NCBI GenBank assembly: GCA_035248725.1
Contig: DATFHG010000080.1
Location: 1-64,000 of the forward strand
Reading direction: 5' to 3'
Source: DASPMP01 sp035248725
GTDB lineage: Bacteria > Gemmatimonadota > Gemmatimonadetes > Gemmatimonadales > Gemmatimonadaceae
DNA length: 64,000 nt
Shown here: piece by piece, positions 1-8,671 of the stretch
How positions within the stretch are numbered: the first letter of the stretch is position 1
Layout: every line of letters begins with the position of its first letter
Translations under genes and position numbers: made by a program
Notes under the pieces: model-generated
The model's input: the letters and a program-made list of their open reading frames with translations, nothing else
Databases searched by the model: none
What the model was told of the DNA's origin: nothing

Positions 1-186
1 ATCGACAAGGTCGATCACCGCAACCTCAATCTCGAGGTGGATTTCCTGAAGAACACGATTCCCACGACGGAGAACGTCGTCGTCGCGTTCTGGCGCGTGC
101 TCGAGCCCGCGCTGCGTCCGGCGAAGCTCACGCGTCTCGTACTCTGGGAGACGGTGAACAACTATGTCGAGTACAGCGGCGGGTGA
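1..186 (+). CDS. 6-pyruvoyl-tetrahydropterin synthase / QueD-like protein, C-terminal part
   Basis: The reading frame is open from the first base of the window, so the 5' part of the gene lies outside it. The visible 61 residues contain DHRNLN, then PTTENVVVAFW, and end with WETVNNYVEYSGG. This matches the C-terminal half of the PTPS/QueD family, where LDHxxLN is followed by PTxEN and a late catalytic/pterin-binding Glu in the E-T-x-x-N-x-x-x-Y segment. The family converts dihydroneopterin triphosphate to 6-carboxy- or 6-pyruvoyl-tetrahydropterin, for queuosine or pterin synthesis in the cytoplasm. The 3' end overlaps the next gene by 23 bp, suggesting co-transcription with the following SDR, which could be a pterin or carbonyl reductase. 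QueD versus PTPS cannot be decided from this fragment. Confidence 0.8.
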   Translation: MDKVDHRNLNLEVDFLKNTIPTTENVVVAFWRVLEPALRPAKLTRLVLWETVNNYVEYSGG

Positions 187-913
187 TACGCCGCTCGCGG
201 GTCGCTCGGCCGTGGTCACGGGAGCGTCGCGCGGCATAGGTCACGCGATCGCGCTCGCGTTGCACGCCGCCGGCGCGCACGTGATCATGCTCGGCCGGGA
301 CGCGGCGGCTATGCGCCACATCATCGACCGCGAGGCTCATCACGGCGCGGGAACGCTGGCGCCGATCGCGGCCGATCTGTCTCGCATCCACGAGATCGAT
401 GCGGTCGCGGCATCGATTCGCGAGCAGGCACGCGGCGCGCCGGACATTCTCGTGAACAACGCCGCGCAGTTCTTCGTGCGTCCGGTGGAGGAGACGACGG
501 TCGACGATTTCGAGCGCACGCTCACGGTCAACCTCACTGCGCACTTCGCGCTGGTGCGCGCATTCCTGCCCGACATGCGCGCGCGCGGCAGCGGACATGT
601 CGTGACCATCGGCTCGGTTGCGGACGAGCGACCCTATCGCGGCAACGCCGCGTACTCGGCGAGCAAGTTCGGCATGCGGGGGCTGCACGAGGTGATGCGC
701 CAGGAGCTGCGGGGATCGGGCGTGCGGACGACGCTGGTTTCTCCGGATCGCGTGGACACCACCATCTGGGATGGCGCCGTGCCACCCGAATGGGAGCGTG
801 TGAAACAGCGCTCCGACATGCTGCAGCCAGCCGACGTGGCCCGCGCTGTCTCCTTCGCCCTGACGCAACCAGCGACGGTGAACGTCGACGAACTGCGCCT
901 GTCGCGCGCCTGA
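164..913 (+). CDS. SDR-family NAD(P)-dependent oxidoreductase
   Basis: A 249-residue classical short-chain dehydrogenase. The N-terminal dinucleotide-binding TGASRGIG lies at residues 19-26, the NNA motif at 98-100, and the catalytic set Ser151, Tyr164 and Lys168 (YSASK) is intact. Length is normal for the family (about 250). Classical SDRs reduce a carbonyl or oxidise an alcohol with NAD(P)(H); the substrate cannot be read from the sequence. The ATG at 164 lies inside the end of the upstream QueD/PTPS-like gene, so the pair is probably translationally coupled. The context hints at a sepiapterin- or dihydropterin-reductase-like role, but that is inference only. The GTG of the next gene follows 2 bp after the stop. 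Confidence 0.9.
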   Translation: MSSTAAGDTPLAGRSAVVTGASRGIGHAIALALHAAGAHVIMLGRDAAAMRHIIDREAHHGAGTLAPIAADLSRIHEIDAVAASIREQARGAPDILVNNAAQFFVRPVEETTVDDFERTLTVNLTAHFALVRAFLPDMRARGSGHVVTIGSVADERPYRGNAAYSASKFGMRGLHEVMRQELRGSGVRTTLVSPDRVDTTIWDGAVPPEWERVKQRSDMLQPADVARAVSFALTQPATVNVDELRLSRA

Positions 914-915
914 GA

Positions 916-1551
916 GTGTTCGTCGAGCTCATCGAGTGGCTGCGGTGTCCGCGACATCCCGACGCAACTCCGCTCGTCGTGGCGTCGACGCGCACCGAGA
1001 ACCGGTACATCGTCGACGGTGTCCTGGGGTGTCCGACATGCGCCGCCGAGTTTCCCGTGCGACAGGGTATCGCTCACTTCGGCGACCCCGGCCTTCGGTC
1101 TCCCGCGGACCCGCCGTCCGATGAGGTGGCGATGCGACTGGCCGCGTTCCTCCAGCTCACCGACGCCACTGGCGCGGCCCTGCTGTGCGGGCGTTTCGCG
1201 TCGCAGGCCGCGCGTGTCGGCGCGCTGGCCGAGACGCCGCTGGTCCTGGTAAACGCGCCGGACGGAGGGTCCCTGAATGGCGCGGCGGGTGCCATGCTCG
1301 TCGGGGACGTGCTTCCCATCGTGTCCGGTGTCGTGCGCGGTGCCGCCATCGATGAAGCGGCGTCGCCGGCACTCGTGCGCTCCATCGTGTCCGCGCTGAA
1401 GCAGCGTGGCCGCATCGTCGCACCGGTATCGCTCGCACGGCCCGATGGCGTGGACGAGCTCGCGCGCGACGAGCGACTGTGGGTGGGAGAAAAAACTGGG
1501 GCGCTCGACGGAGCGCCGCGGTTGGTGACCCTGAAGCGCGCGTCGCCCTAG
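916..1551 (+). CDS. Trm112-like zinc-ribbon protein of unknown function
   Basis: The ORF is open further upstream, but that part lies within the SDR gene. The GTG at 916, 2 bp after the SDR stop, gives a 211-residue protein starting VFVELIEWLRCPRH. The N-terminal ~50 residues look like a Trm112p-type domain: WLRCPxH, then CPTCAAEFPVRQGIAHF, i.e. a CxxH plus CxxC metal site and the typical 'FPVRxGI' ending. Such domains are found in Trm112 methyltransferase activators and as small stand-alone proteins. The rest (residues ~60-211) is Ala/Val-rich and looks like an alpha/beta fold; it contains no methyltransferase glycine motif that I can identify. The last 4 bp overlap the convergent acyl-CoA ligase gene. 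Confidence 0.6.
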   Translation: MFVELIEWLRCPRHPDATPLVVASTRTENRYIVDGVLGCPTCAAEFPVRQGIAHFGDPGLRSPADPPSDEVAMRLAAFLQLTDATGAALLCGRFASQAARVGALAETPLVLVNAPDGGSLNGAAGAMLVGDVLPIVSGVVRGAAIDEAASPALVRSIVSALKQRGRIVAPVSLARPDGVDELARDERLWVGEKTGALDGAPRLVTLKRASP

Positions 1552-3389
1552 ACGGTCGCCGCCTCGCGCTCGTCCTGATACAGCCGGTCGATCACGTCCT
1601 TGTATGTCTTGTCGACCACGCGGCGCTTCACCGACAGCTTGGGCGTCAGCTCGCCCCGCTCGATGGAGAAGTCGTGCTCGAGCAGCCCGATCTTCTTGGG
1701 CATCTCGAAGTGCGCGAAGCCCTGCAGCTCCGCCATGACCTCTTTCTCCACCTTCGCCTTGATCGTCGGCATCGCGAGCAGCTGGGCGCGATCGGTCCAG
1801 AGGATGTTCTTGATCTTCGCCCACTTCTCGAGATTGTCCCAGTTCGGAACGATGAGCATGACCGGGAACTTCCGCTTGTCGCCGATCATGACGGCCTGAC
1901 TGACGTATTTGTTCGTCTTGACTTTGTTCTCGATCGGCTGCGGCGCGATGTTCTTGCCGCCCGCGGTGACGATGATGTCCTTCTTGCGGTCGGTGATGCG
2001 GATGAAGCCGTCCTCGAGCACGCCGATGTCGCCGGTGTGGAACCATCCGTCGCTGTCGATCGCTTCGCGAGTGGCGTCGGGCTTGTTGTAGTAGCCCTTC
2101 ATCACGTGTGGTCCCCGCGTGAGGATCTCTCCGTCGTCCGCGATCTGCACCTCGACGCCGGCCACCGGCTTGCCCACGGAGCCGATGCGATTGTTCTCTG
2201 GCGTGTTCACCGAGATCACCGGGGACGTCTCCGTCAGTCCGTACCCCTCCAGAATCACGAGGCCGGCGGCGTAGAAGAAATTGTTGATCTCCGGCGCCAG
2301 CGGAGCACCACCCGACACGAAATACCGCATGCGGCCACCCACGCGCGCCTTGAGCTTCGAGAACACGAGCTTTTGCGCGAGGGCGTACTGCGCGGCCATC
2401 ACGCCGCGCGGTTCACGGCCGGCGAGCTTCTCACGCGCCCACCGCTCACCGATGCCGCGCGCCCAGAAGAAAATCCGCTTCTTGATCCCGCTGCCAGAGC
2501 GTGCGTTGTCCAGCACCCGCGCGTAGAGCTTCTCGAACACGCGCGGTACCGACAGCACCAGCGTCGGGCGTACCTCCGAGAGATTTACGGCGATCGTGTC
2601 CATCGACTCGGCGTAGGAGATGGTCGTGCCCGTGTGGATCATCAGGTAGTAGTCGGCCAGGCGCGCGAAGCTGTGCGACAGCGGGAGGAAGCTCAGCGTG
2701 ACGTCGTGGCCGCCGAACGGCACCGCCGCCGCCGCCGCGAACACGTTGGAGTACAGATTGTCATGCGTGAGCATGACGCCCTTGGGGTCGCCGGTCGTGC
2801 CCGAGGTGTAGATCAGCGTCGCGAGATCGTCGGGCTGCACCGCGAGCGCCTGCGCGCGGTAGCTCGCCGCACGCGACGCGTTGTCCAGCGCACGCCCACG
2901 GGCGCGCACGTCGTCGAGCGTGTAGTCCTCGCCCGGATTCCTCGCCGTACCGAAGCCGATCACATGCTTCACGGTGCGCATCTGCGATCGCATCTGCGCG
3001 ATCTTCGCGGCCTGTTCCGGCGTCGACGTGAAGACGGCGACCGACGCCGAATCGTTGAGGATGTACGGAATCTGTTCTGCCGGGAGCGTCGGATAGACCG
3101 GGACGTCGGTGACACCGGACGTCAGGCACGCGAAGTCCGCGACGACCCATTCGGGCCGATTCTCCGACAGGATGGCGACGCGGTCGCCGCGCTTGATGCC
3201 CAGCTCCTGCAATCCCAGCGCGACCTGACGGACGTGGTCGGCGAGCTCGCGCGAGGAGATCGGACGGTAGGTACCGTCGCGCTTCACCTGCAACGCATCG
3301 GGCTTGTCGAACGTCTCGATCGCCGTGAAGAACAGCTGATTGAGCGTGCCCGGCGCGGAGTTGCGCGGTCCGCCAGAGTAATAGTTCAC
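1548..3389 (-). CDS. long-chain fatty-acid--CoA ligase (AMP-forming)
   Basis: 613 residues of the ANL adenylating superfamily. The P-loop-like ATP motif LIYTSGTTGDPKGVMLTH is at residues ~192-209. It is followed by GYGLTETSP (A5 motif), GWFHTGDIG (A7) and ITDRKKDIIVTAGGKNI (A8/hinge region). The length and the 'GGKNIAPQPIEN' ending fit the FadD15/long-chain ACS subgroup that activates fatty acids with ATP and CoA for lipid synthesis or beta-oxidation. The start is GTG; its first bases overlap the stop of the upstream lipoprotein gene (GTGA), indicating translational coupling. It is the last gene of the minus-strand set TPR-ParA-lipoprotein-ligase. The long plus-strand ORF opposite it is an antisense shadow. 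Confidence 0.9.
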   Translation of the reverse strand: MNYYSGGPRNSAPGTLNQLFFTAIETFDKPDALQVKRDGTYRPISSRELADHVRQVALGLQELGIKRGDRVAILSENRPEWVVADFACLTSGVTDVPVYPTLPAEQIPYILNDSASVAVFTSTPEQAAKIAQMRSQMRTVKHVIGFGTARNPGEDYTLDDVRARGRALDNASRAASYRAQALAVQPDDLATLIYTSGTTGDPKGVMLTHDNLYSNVFAAAAAVPFGGHDVTLSFLPLSHSFARLADYYLMIHTGTTISYAESMDTIAVNLSEVRPTLVLSVPRVFEKLYARVLDNARSGSGIKKRIFFWARGIGERWAREKLAGREPRGVMAAQYALAQKLVFSKLKARVGGRMRYFVSGGAPLAPEINNFFYAAGLVILEGYGLTETSPVISVNTPENNRIGSVGKPVAGVEVQIADDGEILTRGPHVMKGYYNKPDATREAIDSDGWFHTGDIGVLEDGFIRITDRKKDIIVTAGGKNIAPQPIENKVKTNKYVSQAVMIGDKRKFPVMLIVPNWDNLEKWAKIKNILWTDRAQLLAMPTIKAKVEKEVMAELQGFAHFEMPKKIGLLEHDFSIERGELTPKLSVKRRVVDKTYKDVIDRLYQDEREAATV

Positions 3390-4171
3390 GGATTCGTGTT
3401 CGTGAAAATCAGTGTGAATGTTACGACGCCGAGGGGCTTGCCGCGATACGACGCCGTTGCGCTGACCAGGGCCGTATCCGTGGCGAACGAGGTCAGCGCC
3501 GTGATGCGCAATCGCGCCGTGCGCGATGCATGGCCGGTCGCGTCCGTCGTGTCCCGGCTCGATGGCGTCGACCCACTCATGAGCACGAGCGTCGGCGCGC
3601 CTCCGCTGCCGGCGGGCGCCTTCTCTATGGTATAGCGGACGATCACCGCGTCCACGCCCGTCGGTGTCGCGCCGCCCAGATGCTGGACGATGGTGCCGAG
3701 CTCCGGCGAGGTCACGATCGTATCCGCGAGCGCCACGGAGTACGTCTTCCGGTAGATCGCCGAGTCTACCGCGATGAGCGTGTCCGGCGACAGGGTCACC
3801 TTCACCGAGGCGGGCTGGGTCTGCAGCACCTGCGTCGATCCGATGATGCGGACGGTCTTGCCCGGCGTGTCGCCGATGAGGAACGCGCCGTCGAGATGCG
3901 CGCCGGAATCGAGCGCTACGAACGTCGCCTCGACGTTGTACAGCGTGTCCCCGTCGACGCCGAACGCGATGAGGCGCAGTGGGGCCGCCAGACCGAGGCT
4001 GTCGCGCATGGTGTCGCCGGCCACGAGACCCGGCGACGGAAAGACCAGCGGCGCGAGCGACTGCACGCCGCCTTCGGGCGCGGGCACGTCACGGCAGCTG
4101 GGCAACGTCCACGCGATCGCGAGCATCACCGCGCCCGCGAACGGCATCCCGCGACGGAACCTCGACGTCAT
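3386..4171 (-). CDS. putative lipoprotein, immunoglobulin-like fold, function unknown
   Basis: I chose the ATG at 4171 because it gives a basic N-terminus, a hydrophobic stretch (FAGAVMLAIAWTL) and a lipobox-like LPSC with Cys near residue 25. Upstream in-frame codons lie inside the parA gene. The 261-residue mature protein is rich in Thr/Val/Asp and beta-strand-like. It contains phrases such as 'RIIGSTQVLQTQPASVKVT', 'VRYTIEKAP' and a late 'DATGHASRTARLRI', reminiscent of bacterial Ig-like (Big/invasin) domains in which 'D.xG.a....' precedes a strand. It sits 22 bp downstream of parA and overlaps the acyl-CoA ligase start by 4 bp. No enzyme motif is visible. It is probably an outer-membrane or periplasmic lipoprotein. 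Confidence 0.65.
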   Translation of the reverse strand: MTSRFRRGMPFAGAVMLAIAWTLPSCRDVPAPEGGVQSLAPLVFPSPGLVAGDTMRDSLGLAAPLRLIAFGVDGDTLYNVEATFVALDSGAHLDGAFLIGDTPGKTVRIIGSTQVLQTQPASVKVTLSPDTLIAVDSAIYRKTYSVALADTIVTSPELGTIVQHLGGATPTGVDAVIVRYTIEKAPAGSGGAPTLVLMSGSTPSSRDTTDATGHASRTARLRITALTSFATDTALVSATASYRGKPLGVVTFTLIFTNTNP

Positions 4172-4193
4172 CTGCGTCTTCCAGCGATTCGCG

Positions 4194-4955
4194 TCAACCC
4201 AGACGCGTCTCGAGCGCTTCGGCGAGCGCGGCATATGCCACGGCCGCGGGATCCTCGGGCGAGCGAAGCACGACGGGTTGACCGGCGGCGAATGCTTCAA
4301 CCGTGGCCCGCGTGCGCGGCACTGCCGCCTCGAATACGAGCTCGGGCGGAAGCTGTTCGCGCACGCGTGCGGCGATCTTGCGGCAGATCTCGCTGTCGTC
4401 TTCGTAGAGCGTCAACACGATACCCTCCAACCGCAAGCTATCGTGCCGCGCGATCACGTCGCGTATGCCCTTGAGAATCTGCGACGTGGTTTGAAGCGCG
4501 AGCGGCTCGCACTGGAGCGGCACGACGACCCGATCGCTCGCGGCCATCACCGCCCGGACGATGGGTCCGAGCCCGGGCGGCGTGTCGACGATCACCGTGT
4601 AGCCGCGGTCGACGGCGAGCTCGAACAACTCGCGAAGGCGCGGTGACGTCGCGACGAGCTGCTGGTAGGCGGCGTGGTCCCCCGTGTCGACGACGGAGCC
4701 GGCGAGCAGGACGCGCAGGAAAGGCAGCGCGGTGGCGCGCACGATCTCCGGGAGCTGCTTCGTCCCCTCGAGATATTCGGCGATGCCGCCGCCCTCCGAG
4801 CGCAGGCCGAGCCCGAACCGCACCGAGCCCTGAGGATCGATGTCGATGAGCAGCGTCCGCACGCCTCGCTTCGCCAGCGCCGCGGCGAGATTGATCGCGG
4901 TGGTCGTCTTGCCGACACCGCCTTTCTGGCTGACGACGGCGAGTGTGCCGCGCAC
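4194..4955 (-). CDS. ParA/MinD-family P-loop ATPase
   Basis: 253 residues with the deviant Walker A KGGVGKTTTAIN near residues 11-22 and LLIDIDPQGS at ~38-47. VIVDTPPG follows at ~121-128, and a C-terminal 'TVEAFAAGQPVV' region is typical of Soj/ParA proteins. These ATPases dimerise on ATP and position chromosomes, plasmids or large protein assemblies. No parB gene or parS-like cluster is visible nearby, so this looks like an orphan ParA rather than the chromosomal segregation locus. It starts with GTG only 2 bp after the TPR gene upstream and precedes a lipoprotein, which suggests a positioning or envelope-linked task (inference). The chromosomal Soj role cannot be excluded from sequence alone. 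Confidence 0.85.
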   Translation of the reverse strand: MRGTLAVVSQKGGVGKTTTAINLAAALAKRGVRTLLIDIDPQGSVRFGLGLRSEGGGIAEYLEGTKQLPEIVRATALPFLRVLLAGSVVDTGDHAAYQQLVATSPRLRELFELAVDRGYTVIVDTPPGLGPIVRAVMAASDRVVVPLQCEPLALQTTSQILKGIRDVIARHDSLRLEGIVLTLYEDDSEICRKIAARVREQLPPELVFEAAVPRTRATVEAFAAGQPVVLRSPEDPAAVAYAALAEALETRLG

Positions 4956-4957
4956 GA

Positions 4958-5410
4958 TTACTGTTGTGCCTCGGACGACACGTCCGCGCCGTTGCGCAGA
5001 GCGGCGAGCGTCTGCTCGGCGTGACGTACCCAGCGCTCCGTCTCCCCGTTGGCCGGCGGATGCCGCAGAAAGGCGTCGAGATGACTCATCGCGCCGGCGC
5101 GGTCGCCGCGCTTGAGGAGCAGGAAGGCGAGTCCGTAGTGCGCACCGGACAGCTCGGGCGCCACGTCGAGCGCGCGTCGGTACGAGCGGATCGCGTCTTC
5201 CAGCCGTCCGGTGCGCGAATATGCGATCGCGATGTTCTGCAGAATCTTCGGATCGTTGGGGCGGTCGCGGAGCGCGAGGCGGTACGATGTCAGCGCCGCG
5301 TCGAAGTCACCCTGTCGCTCGAGCGCGATGGCTTCGCCAAGGTAATCCACGCGATGCGTTCGGGGCTGGTCGCTGGATGTTCCGCCCAACAGGCGTCTCC
5401 ACCATGACAT
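4958..5410 (-). CDS. TPR-repeat protein
   Basis: 150 residues containing about three tetratricopeptide repeats. Typical TPR positions are seen in 'LGEAIALERQGDFDAALTSY', 'ILQNIAIAYSRTGRLEDAIR' and 'GLAFLLLKRGDRAGAMSHLD', with conserved W/L-G-A-P spacing of 34 residues. There is no signal peptide (it begins MSWWRRLLGG), so it is likely cytoplasmic, or membrane-associated through the aromatic/basic N-terminus. It lies 2 bp upstream of the ParA-like ATPase in the same orientation and is probably the first gene of this operon. TPR proteins act as scaffolds, so it may be a partner of the ATPase (inference). Confidence 0.8.
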   Translation of the reverse strand: MSWWRRLLGGTSSDQPRTHRVDYLGEAIALERQGDFDAALTSYRLALRDRPNDPKILQNIAIAYSRTGRLEDAIRSYRRALDVAPELSGAHYGLAFLLLKRGDRAGAMSHLDAFLRHPPANGETERWVRHAEQTLAALRNGADVSSEAQQ

Positions 5411-5514
5411 TCTGCGCGGGATTGGAAGAAAAGCTGGCGGAGTCCTCAGTGCGCACCGTGCGCAAAACTAAGAACCGCTCCGACATGACACAACAGCACG
5501 TCCGAGCGTAGCTT

Positions 5515-6054
5515 ATGAGCATGTCGCCGCGCCGCACGAGCATCGATCAGACCAAGGGTGTCATCGACGTCGAGTGGCCCTTCTTCGGCGAGCTGTCGCG
5601 CGGCCTCGCGCTCAAGGTGTCGCGCGCCTACGACCCCGACGTCGTCATTGGAATCGCGACCGCTGGTGTCATTCCCGGCGCCGTGATCGCCGCGATCCTG
5701 AACCGCGAGTTCCATTCGATGGTGGTCAGTCGCCGCTTCCGCACCGAGACGGTGCGCGAGCAACCCGCGGTGCTCAGCGCCGCGCCGGCGGAAGTGCGCG
5801 GCAAACGCGTCCTCATCGTCGACGAGACGTGCGACAGCGGCGACACGATGCGGCTCGCCGTCGCCGGGTGCGTGAACGCCGGTGCGCTCGACGTGCGAAC
5901 CGCCGTCGCGTTCAGAACGGGGGAGTTCCGCCCCGATTTCCATGCGCTGGCGACGGAGAGCACGATCATCCTGCCGTGGGACCGCGAGATCCTGATCGAT
6001 GGTGAGCTCGTGACGAATCCCCTGTACGCGGAAGCGCTGGAAGGCGAGGTCTGA
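5515..6054 (+). CDS. phosphoribosyltransferase-domain protein
   Basis: 179 residues with the type I PRTase fold signature. The hydrophobic strand plus PRPP loop VLIVDETCDSGDT is at residues 99-111, with 'VVIGIATAGVIPGAV' ahead of it as the pyrophosphate-binding loop region. The N-terminus is 'IDVEWPFFGELSRGLALKVS', as in the small hypoxanthine/guanine or xanthine PRTase-like proteins of bacteria and archaea. It would transfer ribose-5-phosphate from PRPP to a purine or related base, but the base cannot be predicted. ATG at 515 or 521 of the kilobase are both possible; I used the first (5515). It is divergent from the TPR-ParA operon, and the ~105 bp between them should hold both promoters. 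Confidence 0.8.
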   Translation: MSMSPRRTSIDQTKGVIDVEWPFFGELSRGLALKVSRAYDPDVVIGIATAGVIPGAVIAAILNREFHSMVVSRRFRTETVREQPAVLSAAPAEVRGKRVLIVDETCDSGDTMRLAVAGCVNAGALDVRTAVAFRTGEFRPDFHALATESTIILPWDREILIDGELVTNPLYAEALEGEV

Positions 6055-6057
6055 GCC

Positions 6058-6612
6058 TCAGGCCATTCCCGCCAGGGCGCCGTCGTACGACTGTCCTTTG
6101 GTGATCTCGTCGTAGACGTGCTGCATCGTTTCCGCGCTGCCGAGCAGGAACCGGCAGCGCGACGAACCCATCGACCGGCATTCGACTTCCATCACCGCGA
6201 GCGGCGCGCCGGCCAGGCGACCGAAAAAGTCCGCCAGGAGTCCGGCGGACAAGTAGCACCCCGGGAACTGCATCGCGCTCGCGGGATCGGACTCCGCCCA
6301 GTCGGCTGAATCGAGCGTCATCACCGAGTCGTGCAGGACGCCGACGGTGAGTCGCCCCCAGCCGAGCTCCGCGAAGAAATCTGCGGCGCGCCGCTCGAAC
6401 TCCGGCGCGGCCATCTTTTCCGGCTCCGGCTGACCGCGCTCCTTCGTCCACGCCGCGAACGCGCGATACAGACCTGCGCCGCCGGCATATCCGGCTTCCT
6501 GCAGGTAGGCGGCAGCGTTGGTGCCGGCGTCCCGGAACAGCACCGTGCGCAGCGACGTGAGCGCGTCGCGCGTGAGTCCCACCATACCGTTTGCCACGAG
6601 GTCCACTGACAC
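6058..6612 (-). CDS. V4R (4-vinyl reductase) domain protein
   Basis: 184 residues. The C-terminal half carries the V4R signature: 'CYLSAGLLADFFGRL', then 'MEVECRSMGSSRCRFLLGS', with the paired Cys of the ECxxxGxxxCxF motif. V4R domains are small-molecule-binding modules found in the XylR/DmpR sensor regions, in BchJ and in TRAPP-related proteins. The N-terminal part ('LTRDALTSLRTVLFRDAG') resembles the helical start of stand-alone V4R proteins. No DNA-binding or output domain is present, so it is a single-domain binder or adaptor. The GTG start at 6612 lacks a good Shine-Dalgarno, and the Met at 6585 is an alternative. It is convergent with the phosphoribosyltransferase gene, only 3 bp apart. 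Confidence 0.75.
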   Translation of the reverse strand: MSVDLVANGMVGLTRDALTSLRTVLFRDAGTNAAAYLQEAGYAGGAGLYRAFAAWTKERGQPEPEKMAAPEFERRAADFFAELGWGRLTVGVLHDSVMTLDSADWAESDPASAMQFPGCYLSAGLLADFFGRLAGAPLAVMEVECRSMGSSRCRFLLGSAETMQHVYDEITKGQSYDGALAGMA

Positions 6613-6630
6613 GAGTCTGGGGTGGAGGTG

Positions 6631-8670
6631 CTAGTCGGTGCCGCCGTTCACGAGCTCGATGAGCTCTTTCTCGCCGATGACCTTCACGCCGAGCGTTCGA
6701 GCCTTCTCCAGTTTACTGCCCGGGTCGGCTCCCGCAACGACGAATGACGTCTTCTTCGATACGCCGCTCGTCACCTTGCCGCCGTTGCCCTCGATGAGCG
6801 CCGTCGCCTGGTCGCGCGAGAGCGTTTCGAGCGTGCCGGTGAGCACGAGCGTCATCCCCTTCAGCGCGCCCGTGCTTTTCTGCCGCGGCTCCTCGAAGGT
6901 GAGTCCGCGTCGACGCAGCTTCTCCACCAACCGTCGGGCGTCCGCGTTGCCGAACCAGTCGGTCACGGATTTCGCAATCGCCTCGCCCATGCCGTGGATG
7001 CCAAGGATGTCTTCCTCGCTGGCCGCGAGCAGCGCGTCCATCGTTCCGAAGTGGCGCGCCAGCTCGCGGGCTGCGATTTCGCCGACATGATCGATGCCCA
7101 GGCCGAACAGGAGACGCGACAGTGGCTGCGCCTTGGACGCTGCGATCGCCTCGACCAGCTGTTCGGCGCTCTTTTCGGCGAAACGTTCGAGCTTCGTGAG
7201 CTGCCCGACCTTGAGGTCGTAGAGATCCGACGCGTCGTGCACCAGCTCCGCGTCGATGAGCTGCTGGATGCGTGCGTACGACAGGCCGCGAATGTCCATG
7301 GCGCTACGCGACGCGAAATGGACCAGTCCTTCCAGCTGTCGCGCGGGACACTCGAAGTTGGGGCAATACAACATCCCGCGCTCCACGCCGGGCACGGCCT
7401 CGGTGCCACAGCGCGGACATTGTCTCGGCGGCTCATACGGCTTCGGCGGATTCGTGGGATCGCGTCGATCGGGCACGGGTCCGATGACCTGTGGGATCAC
7501 TTCCCCGGCGCGCTTCACCTGAACGATGTCGCCGTCGCGCAGATCCTTGTCGCGGATCAGCTCGAAGTTGTGCAGCGTCGCCAATTGCACGGTTGCGCCC
7601 CCGATCTCCACGGGCTGCAGCACCGCGAACGGGTTCAGTGTCCCCGTGCGACCGACATTGACGTCGATCTTGATGAGCTTCGTTTCCGCGATGTCGGGCG
7701 CAAACTTGCGTGCGATGGCGTATCGGGGCTCGCGTCCGCCGATGACGCCGAGATCCGGCCAGAGCCGCATGTCGTTGACCTTCACGACACCGCCGTCGAT
7801 CGCGAAGTCGAGCGTGCCGCGTATCCGCTGCTCGACCTCGTCCGCCCATGCGTGCACCTCGGCGAGCGTGGCGGCGCGACGCCGGTTCGGGGCGACCGGG
7901 AGGCCCCATTCCTGGAGCACGTCCAGCAGCGCGAACTGCTCCATCGCGGGCATCTCGTCGCCCTCCGTGACCGCGACGGCGTAGGCAAAGAATCGCAGCG
8001 GTCGCGCGGCGCTGATCGCGGGATCGAGCATGCGCAGCGAGCCGGCGGCGGAGTTGCGCGGATTGGCATAGACCGGCTCGCCCGCGCGCACGCGCTCCTC
8101 GTTCATCTTCTCGAACCCGCTGAACGGCATGTATACCTCGCCGCGCACTTCCATCTGGAACGGGTGCCCCGTGCCGCGCAGGCGCAGCGGGATCTGGCGG
8201 ATCGTGCGCAGATTCGGCGTCACGTTCTCGCCGACGACGCCGTTGCCTCGCGTCGCACCCGCGATCAGTACACCCTCGCGATACGTGAGGCTCACCGCCG
8301 CGCCGTCGATCTTGAGCTCGCAGGTGTAGCCTGATCTACGCACGTCGTCGCCCGCGAGGCGCACCAGCCGCTCTTCCCAGTCCTCCAGCTCCTGCGCGCT
8401 GAAGGCGTTCGCCAGCGACAGCATCGGCACCAGATGCTGATGCTTGGCGAGCGCGCTCTGCGGCTCGATACCCACTCGCAGCGTGGGAGAGTCAGCGGTG
8501 CGGAGCGTGGGGTGCGCGGCCTCCAGCTGCTGGAGCTCGCGAAAGAGCTGGTCGTACGCGGCGTCCGGCATCGACGGCCGGTCGAGCACGTAGTACTCGT
8601 ACGTCGCCCGCTCGATCTTCTCGCGCAGGGTGGAGGCCCGCGCGGCGAGCGCCGGGTCAACGGCAGTCAT
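6631..8670 (-). CDS. ligA: NAD(+)-dependent DNA ligase LigA
   Basis: 679 residues, a full-length bacterial LigA (about 670). It seals nicks in replication and repair with NAD+. The order is the Ia domain, adenylation domain with the active lysine K120 in CELKIDGAAVSL, OB fold, four-Cys zinc finger (CPRCGTEAVPG ... LYCPNFECPAR), helix-hairpin-helix repeats (GLGIDHVGEIAARELARHFG, ILGIHGMGEAIAKSV) and a C-terminal BRCT domain starting LKGMTLVLTGTLE. The ORF extends upstream to 8985, but that part is inside the GAF gene in another frame. The ATG at 8670 follows the GAF stop by 1 bp and gives the family-typical N-terminus (LREKIERATYEYYVLDRPSMPDA). It is the last gene of the minus-strand regulator cluster. 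Confidence 0.97.
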   Translation of the reverse strand: MTAVDPALAARASTLREKIERATYEYYVLDRPSMPDAAYDQLFRELQQLEAAHPTLRTADSPTLRVGIEPQSALAKHQHLVPMLSLANAFSAQELEDWEERLVRLAGDDVRRSGYTCELKIDGAAVSLTYREGVLIAGATRGNGVVGENVTPNLRTIRQIPLRLRGTGHPFQMEVRGEVYMPFSGFEKMNEERVRAGEPVYANPRNSAAGSLRMLDPAISAARPLRFFAYAVAVTEGDEMPAMEQFALLDVLQEWGLPVAPNRRRAATLAEVHAWADEVEQRIRGTLDFAIDGGVVKVNDMRLWPDLGVIGGREPRYAIARKFAPDIAETKLIKIDVNVGRTGTLNPFAVLQPVEIGGATVQLATLHNFELIRDKDLRDGDIVQVKRAGEVIPQVIGPVPDRRDPTNPPKPYEPPRQCPRCGTEAVPGVERGMLYCPNFECPARQLEGLVHFASRSAMDIRGLSYARIQQLIDAELVHDASDLYDLKVGQLTKLERFAEKSAEQLVEAIAASKAQPLSRLLFGLGIDHVGEIAARELARHFGTMDALLAASEEDILGIHGMGEAIAKSVTDWFGNADARRLVEKLRRRGLTFEEPRQKSTGALKGMTLVLTGTLETLSRDQATALIEGNGGKVTSGVSKKTSFVVAGADPGSKLEKARTLGVKVIGEKELIELVNGGTD

Positions 8671-8671
8671 G

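Noticed and set aside
1479..3635. 718-residue plus-strand frame over the acyl-CoA ligase gene
   Set aside because: The minus strand encodes an intact ANL enzyme with all motifs; the plus frame is a shadow.
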